From the NCBI GenBank assembly GCA_018985235.1, contig JADGIG010000295.1, positions 1-10,490 of the forward strand: DNA of 10,490 nucleotides, read 5' to 3'. The notes beneath the pieces are model-generated. The model was not told the DNA's origin. It did no database searches and saw only the letters and a list, made by a program, of their open reading frames with translations. Positions 6,570-10,490 of this stretch are shown one piece after another. Position numbers and translations under genes: made by a program. Positions within the stretch are counted from its first letter, which is position 1, and every line of letters begins with the position of its first letter. This DNA is from Sanchytrium tribonematis. Its lineage: Eukaryota; Sanchytriomycota; Sanchytriomycetes; Sanchytriales; Sanchytriaceae.

Positions 6570-6851
6570 ATGCTGCATTACAATGAACAATTATGTGAGT
6601 TGGTGCATGGCAATAATAATATTATTAGGACACTAGAAAAAGATATAGAGAAATTAGTTCATTTAATTGAGATTGAATCTGATCGGACTGGGAAACATTT
6701 CCCCCCTGCAAGAATCAGCTACAATAATAGCGTCAATATCGTCGACCAATTTGATGAGATGCTACACACTTTGCAGGAAAACTACAATTTATACTTAAAA
6801 CTTCATAATTTACCAGACAAAAATCATCATTTCTTTTGGAAGCATAAATAA
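6570..6851 (+). CDS. Unrecognised small helical protein (93 aa or slightly longer)
   Basis: The open frame begins after TAA at 6510. The first in-frame ATG is 6570, giving 93 residues. Residues 1-40 (YNEQLCELVHG, then IIRTLEKDIEKLVHLIEIE) and 55-80 (VNIVDQFDEMLHTLQENYNLYLKL) look like two amphipathic helices with heptad-like hydrophobics, separated by a KHFPPARISYNN loop, and the end is aromatic and basic (HHFFWKHK). This is the style of small coiled-coil subunits of larger assemblies, but I cannot name a family. The frame upstream of 6570 (YLSEKVDPCD) also looks coding, so the true start may be earlier. One option is ATG 6506 with a 34-nt GT-AG intron (6522-6555), giving MIIPVFDPCDML. AATAAA at 6847-6852 overlaps the stop. 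It lies 103 nt before the cystinosin ATG on the same strand. Confidence 0.55.
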   Translation: MLHYNEQLCELVHGNNNIIRTLEKDIEKLVHLIEIESDRTGKHFPPARISYNNSVNIVDQFDEMLHTLQENYNLYLKLHNLPDKNHHFFWKHK

Positions 6852-6866
6852 ATATAAAAATTAAAA

Positions 6867-6902
6867 ATGACATCCAAGTTTGTTGCCAAGTTGGGCGTTT
6901 GA
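6867..6902 (+). promoter_or_regulatory. Upstream mini-ORF in the cystinosin leader
   Basis: An ATG in a favourable AAAA context encodes MTSKFVAKLGV then TGA, 51 nt before the cystinosin start. It could act as a uORF lowering translation. It could instead be a short first exon: a 24-nt GT-AG segment (6897-6920) follows and would join in frame. I prefer the uORF or no role, because cystinosin proteins normally begin close to the first PQ-loop helix, as the ATG at 6954 does. Confidence 0.3.
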
Positions 6903-6953
6903 TTGGGCCATTTACCTGAGCATTTGTTAAAAGCAAACTTGAGCCAATTGTTT

Positions 6954-7604
6954 ATGTCAGAGAGAATTATTGAAGTTCTTGGAATGTCATATCTAGCCTG
7001 CTGGTCTTTTTCTTTCTATCCCCAAGTATTCTCATGTCTACGAAAAAAATCAACAAAGGGAATATCCAGGTTATTCCTTTCTTTGAATTTAATAGGATTT
7101 TATTCATATTGTTTATATACGTTCAAATCACAATGGCTGGTCACACCAAGCGATAAAATATTTGCTGTCCATTCATTGATTCTATCTTTTATACTATACA
7201 GTATTAGCGTTGTGTACCGCGACATTACATTGAGGCAATTATTGCTCACTACTAGTTGTTTAATATTGCTAAATATTCTAGGCACAGTTCGATTAGGGTA
7301 TATCAAATTATTTATAACAACAGCAAAATATTGCCCACAAATTCACAAAAATTATAAAAGTCAATCTACAAAAGGATTTTCCACCAAGGGCATACTACTT
7401 GACCTTCTCGGGAGTATCTTCTCACTTTCCCAACTGCTTTTACAAGGAACCGCATTGGGCTTTTCTCTTGCTCAAATTCTTCAAGCAAATAGCACTAAAT
7501 TTGGTATTTCCTTGATATCGATGTTCATGGATGTAGTTCTTATCATTCAATATTTTGCATATGACTGTTGGGATACTGAACCATTATTGCCAACGAGGCA
7601 ATAG
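6954..7604 (+). CDS. Cystinosin / Ers1-type lysosomal (vacuolar) H+-cystine symporter, 216 aa
   Basis: This is a seven-helix PQ-loop transporter. The first PQ motif is SFYPQVFSCLRKKSTKG (P23, Q24) and the second is KYCPQIHKNYKSQSTKG (P128, Q129). Cystinosin-specific stretches follow: SDKIFAVHS (D67), GILLDLLGSIFSLSQ (D150) and STKFGISLISMFMDVVLIIQY (D193). By alignment from memory these acidic residues sit where human cystinosin has the D205, D305 and D346 group tied to proton coupling. The large glycosylated lumenal N domain of the animal protein is absent; fungal Ers1 is similarly short. The C terminus has DTEPLL (207-212), a textbook [DE]xxxL[LI] acidic dileucine signal for AP-complex delivery to the vacuole or lysosome. 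The role is export of cystine from the lysosome-like compartment. The start is the first in-frame ATG, just before helix 1. AATAAA lies 9 nt past the stop (7614-7619). Confidence 0.92.
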   Translation: MSERIIEVLGMSYLACWSFSFYPQVFSCLRKKSTKGISRLFLSLNLIGFYSYCLYTFKSQWLVTPSDKIFAVHSLILSFILYSISVVYRDITLRQLLLTTSCLILLNILGTVRLGYIKLFITTAKYCPQIHKNYKSQSTKGFSTKGILLDLLGSIFSLSQLLLQGTALGFSLAQILQANSTKFGISLISMFMDVVLIIQYFAYDCWDTEPLLPTRQ

Positions 7605-7690
7605 ATTGGCTTCAATAAATTTATGCCTCTATTCTATTTTCTCAAAATTTGCGAGATTTAACGGAGATTTTGTTTCGATTCATATTCTAA

Positions 7691-10490
7691 ATGGCAATTA
7701 TTCGTAAGGTCAACAAACACAATCATGGAAAACCAACAGGAAAAGTTTTGGAGCTCATTCAATCAATCCTTAATTTTAGTGTTAATGATTTAACAATTCT
7801 TTTGGAATCGTTTATTTTGTGGCCATTTCGCAGAGGCGATTTGCATCATTGGATTGATGTGCTGAATGTTTTTGATCAGATTCTCGAAGAGCAGGCTAGC
7901 AAAAGCAAAAAATTTCAGCCTATTGACAACCGACTTGTCATTTCTATACTTAACTTTAGTAGACTTTTATTAGAAAGTTGTACAAATAGAACTATATACA
8001 ATTCATACGAGCATCTAAATAACTTGTTGATGTGTCAAAATTTAGATGTAGTTGAAAATTGCTTGCTATTTCTATTGCGTCCCATTCATAGAATTTCCTC
8101 ACAAAGATATAAAGCACCAGTTCAATTAAGTATTAAGAGGTTGCAAGTTTTAAATCCAATAGTGGGGCCTTTGTTAGATGCATATCATGGGAAATTAAAG
8201 CTTAAATCGAACTTTACTTTTTTTCGCACTTCACTTCAGCAGCAATTTATTCAACAATATATGCAAGAAGAGCCCTTGCGAAAAAAGCGGAAAAGCAACC
8301 GCAAACGGCAGTCTAGTGTGCAAACTATAAACAGTGGTACAGTGAGTTTCAAAATCAATGTCGATACTAACAATGTGTTGGACTTATTCCGAAAGTATTC
8401 AAAATCAAACTTTATGGAATTCCCTTTGATTCAAGATTCTGATTACAAAGATGCCATTGAGCTGAACGAGCTACATTGTTTTCAATTATTTTACTTTATT
8501 CAGTGTCAAGTTGCAAGTCATTACAATGTGAAATCAACTATTGCACAACTACTGAGAATTAAAATTATAAGCACTTGCCTACTAAATCATCTTAATCAGG
8601 ACACAAATGAGCCCCATTATACGAATCAATTATTACAATTGGTAGAAAATTCTATGGGTAATCTAGATCGTATTACTTTTTACAGTTTGTACTGTCTCGA
8701 ATCTCTCGTACGGCAGCATCAGTCTTTAATTAGCCAATCCCTACTTACTAGGCTTTTCACTCAATTTCAAGGTTTATTTTCTGTTGAGTTTAATTTGACT
8801 AATGCCAGCTGCTTACTCTACGTTTTAGATGCAATATTTGTACTTTACACTCATGTGATGTATAATAATAATTTTCAATTGGTAACAAATGGAGGTTTAT
8901 TTGAGCAAATATTAAATGTGTTGTCAGATTTTAATCAGAACGAAGGCCCTGTGTTTAAAAGTTATATATGTAACATGTTTAAATTTAGATGCTGTCATTT
9001 TATAGATTTGATTATTTATACTCAGCCTTCAGTCTATGAATTGTTTAAAAACGCAAATGGAATCGCAATTCTGGAGCGAGCAATACTAGATAATTTAAAT
9101 TTAGAAAGCCAGGAGTCCCTTATGTTCACAAGCTCGATGATTTATACAAAGTCACTTTTAAAATTTATTCAGCATTTGATTAGTAGCACTGGAACCAATA
9201 TTAATGTGAGGCATCTGTTAGAAACTAAAATTATTCAAGCAATGACCACTTACATCAAAAATCACACAGACGACGCTATTTTAGGCGTTGTATTTAATAT
9301 CTTATCTACTTTTATACACGTTGAACCAACATGCTACTTGATACTGCAAGAATCGGAAATAATTTTAAATGCCTGCAATTTACTGGAAAAATATGTGCCA
9401 TTAACTATGGATGGTCTGCAATATTTGCCAAAACTATTTAGCGCGATCTGTCTCCAACCGTACGGACTCAATCTTTTAACGGATAAGAACATATTGACAA
9501 ATTTTTTTGATATATACACTAATCCATTGTATGTAAGTGATCTGAATGAATTAGATACTAGCAAGGCATTGGGAATCGGTATGGAAGAGTTAATTAGACA
9601 TCAGCCTGAATTGAAAAGCAATATAATCCATTTAATAACAAATGTGAACCAAAAAATATTGAGTATGAATTTGGAATTTAGTATTGCAGACAAGCAGCAG
9701 GCTGGAGTGATTTTGACCAATGTATTATTTAAAGAACATACTCCTTTGCTAGTCTCTTTTATTATTGAAGTATATGCAAAATTTCTGTCTGGTTTTTTTC
9801 AAAATCAACAACATACAGATATTTTTATGGAAAGTAACGGTATCGAAATATTAAAGCTTTTTAAACTTGATGTACAATACAATTTCGCCAGTAGTAAGGC
9901 TAGCTACTTTCTTAGTCATGTAATTCATAGCTGTTGTGAAACTCATTTTCAGAAAGTAGTTGATTTTATGCTAATGGAAATGAAGAACTTATTTGAGTCG
10001 CATGCTGATTATTTAATTGATGTTGACTTAAATAATCAATCTGAAGGACTCATTTATTTTTTGAAAACATGGTATGGATATATTGGTATTTTAAGTGATT
10101 TATTTAATCCAAACCAATTAAATAGGCAGGCAATTAAGCTTAGGTCACTGGATATTATTGTTAAAGTTCACGCATATGTTATAAAGCAAGGAAGTCTGCT
10201 GCGTCAGTCTCCAATTAATTCGTTCAATGATGTTAAACCTAAAGCAAATATATCGGGAATTCTATCAGTTTGGAACTATCAAGCCTTAGACCATCCTTTA
10301 TCTTTAAATGGCAAGATTATTAATGGTCAGCATTCGATTGATTATTTAAACATACATATATTTAAATCTTTATTTCAAAGTATTCATAACTGCTCAACTT
10401 CATTCATATTAGGCGTCCTAAAAAGTAGCGTACCTAAAAGATTTAATGATCCTTTAAATAAGGAGCATGTTGTCGGGATAGTCAGATCTC
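7691..10490 (+). CDS. Tom1/HUWE1-family HECT E3 ubiquitin ligase, N-terminal 933 residues (partial)
   Basis: The frame is open for 933 codons from an ATG directly preceded by an in-frame TAA and continues past the window edge. The N-terminal armadillo-like part matches DUF908: a conserved TNRTIYNSYEHLNNLL block at 98-113 and RYKAPVQLSIKRLQVLNP at 139-156. DUF913 follows, with the LFSAICLQPYGLNLL segment and GIGMEELIRHQPELKSNI around 629-646. This DUF908-DUF913 order marks Tom1 (yeast), Ptr1 (fission yeast), HUWE1 and plant UPL1/2, which are very large (about 3300-4400 residues) ring-shaped ligases with a C-terminal HECT domain. The UBA/UBM/HECT parts and catalytic Cys lie outside the window. 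Known roles include degrading unassembled ribosomal proteins and excess histones, and mRNA export. A basic cluster RKKRKSNRKR (197-206) could be a nuclear signal. I saw no intron or frameshift in the 2800 nt. Confidence 0.94.
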   Translation, partial: MAIIRKVNKHNHGKPTGKVLELIQSILNFSVNDLTILLESFILWPFRRGDLHHWIDVLNVFDQILEEQASKSKKFQPIDNRLVISILNFSRLLLESCTNRTIYNSYEHLNNLLMCQNLDVVENCLLFLLRPIHRISSQRYKAPVQLSIKRLQVLNPIVGPLLDAYHGKLKLKSNFTFFRTSLQQQFIQQYMQEEPLRKKRKSNRKRQSSVQTINSGTVSFKINVDTNNVLDLFRKYSKSNFMEFPLIQDSDYKDAIELNELHCFQLFYFIQCQVASHYNVKSTIAQLLRIKIISTCLLNHLNQDTNEPHYTNQLLQLVENSMGNLDRITFYSLYCLESLVRQHQSLISQSLLTRLFTQFQGLFSVEFNLTNASCLLYVLDAIFVLYTHVMYNNNFQLVTNGGLFEQILNVLSDFNQNEGPVFKSYICNMFKFRCCHFIDLIIYTQPSVYELFKNANGIAILERAILDNLNLESQESLMFTSSMIYTKSLLKFIQHLISSTGTNINVRHLLETKIIQAMTTYIKNHTDDAILGVVFNILSTFIHVEPTCYLILQESEIILNACNLLEKYVPLTMDGLQYLPKLFSAICLQPYGLNLLTDKNILTNFFDIYTNPLYVSDLNELDTSKALGIGMEELIRHQPELKSNIIHLITNVNQKILSMNLEFSIADKQQAGVILTNVLFKEHTPLLVSFIIEVYAKFLSGFFQNQQHTDIFMESNGIEILKLFKLDVQYNFASSKASYFLSHVIHSCCETHFQKVVDFMLMEMKNLFESHADYLIDVDLNNQSEGLIYFLKTWYGYIGILSDLFNPNQLNRQAIKLRSLDIIVKVHAYVIKQGSLLRQSPINSFNDVKPKANISGILSVWNYQALDHPLSLNGKIINGQHSIDYLNIHIFKSLFQSIHNCSTSFILGVLKSSVPKRFNDPLNKEHVVGIVRS

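Noticed and set aside
6897-6920. A 24-nt intron adding ten residues to the cystinosin N terminus
   Set aside because: It is in phase, but the ATG at 6954 already sits where family members begin; kept only as an alternative.
9334-9564. 76-codon ORF on the minus strand
   Set aside because: It lies antisense within the conserved Tom1/HUWE1 frame and has no protein-like features of its own.

Overview
This is a eukaryotic nuclear window from a small, gene-dense, AT-rich genome that uses the standard genetic code. The genes are eukaryote-specific: the C terminus of an ATP-dependent phosphofructokinase, a Qcr9-type complex III subunit, a synaptojanin-type SAC plus 5-phosphatase, a cystinosin, and the N terminus of a Tom1/HUWE1 HECT ubiquitin ligase. 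The tRNA gene has a 9-nt intron in the canonical position. Together these fit an opisthokont. Tiny spliceosomal introns and extreme packing suggest a compact early-branching fungus (rozellid, aphelid or chytrid-like). That placement is inference; no marker here settles it.

Layout from left to right: PFK C terminus (+, 1-224), then 18 nt later a diverged leucine-rich orphan (+, 243-1325), tRNA-Arg(UCU) (-, 1340-1421), a 53-residue Qcr9 (+, 1577-1738), converging across 13 nt on an orphan putative secreted protein (-, 1752-2606, probably with an upstream exon). A 257-nt divergent spacer follows, then a small CBM48/AMPK-glycogen-binding-like protein (+, about 2864-3342), which converges across 25 nt on the two-exon synaptojanin gene (-, 3368-6239). 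Between 6257 and 6851 lie two small poorly resolved genes (+). Then come cystinosin (+, 6954-7604) and the first 933 codons of the Tom1/HUWE1 homologue (+, 7691-10490, running off the window).

The genes do not form one pathway. They are housekeeping functions (glycolysis, respiration, phosphoinositide turnover and endocytosis, vacuolar cystine export, ubiquitylation) with four unrecognised proteins between them. The notable features are architectural. A 19-nt GT-AG intron is securely placed inside the inositol 5-phosphatase domain. Further candidate introns of 23-25 nt lie at the 5' ends of other genes. AATAAA or AGTAAA signals overlap or sit within 10 nt of the stop codon in all eight genes with a confident 3' end. 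A 10-bp direct repeat spaced by 17 nt breaks one small ORF exactly where removing 17 nt would restore it. I found no CRISPR array, transposon, viral remnant or defence-like system.
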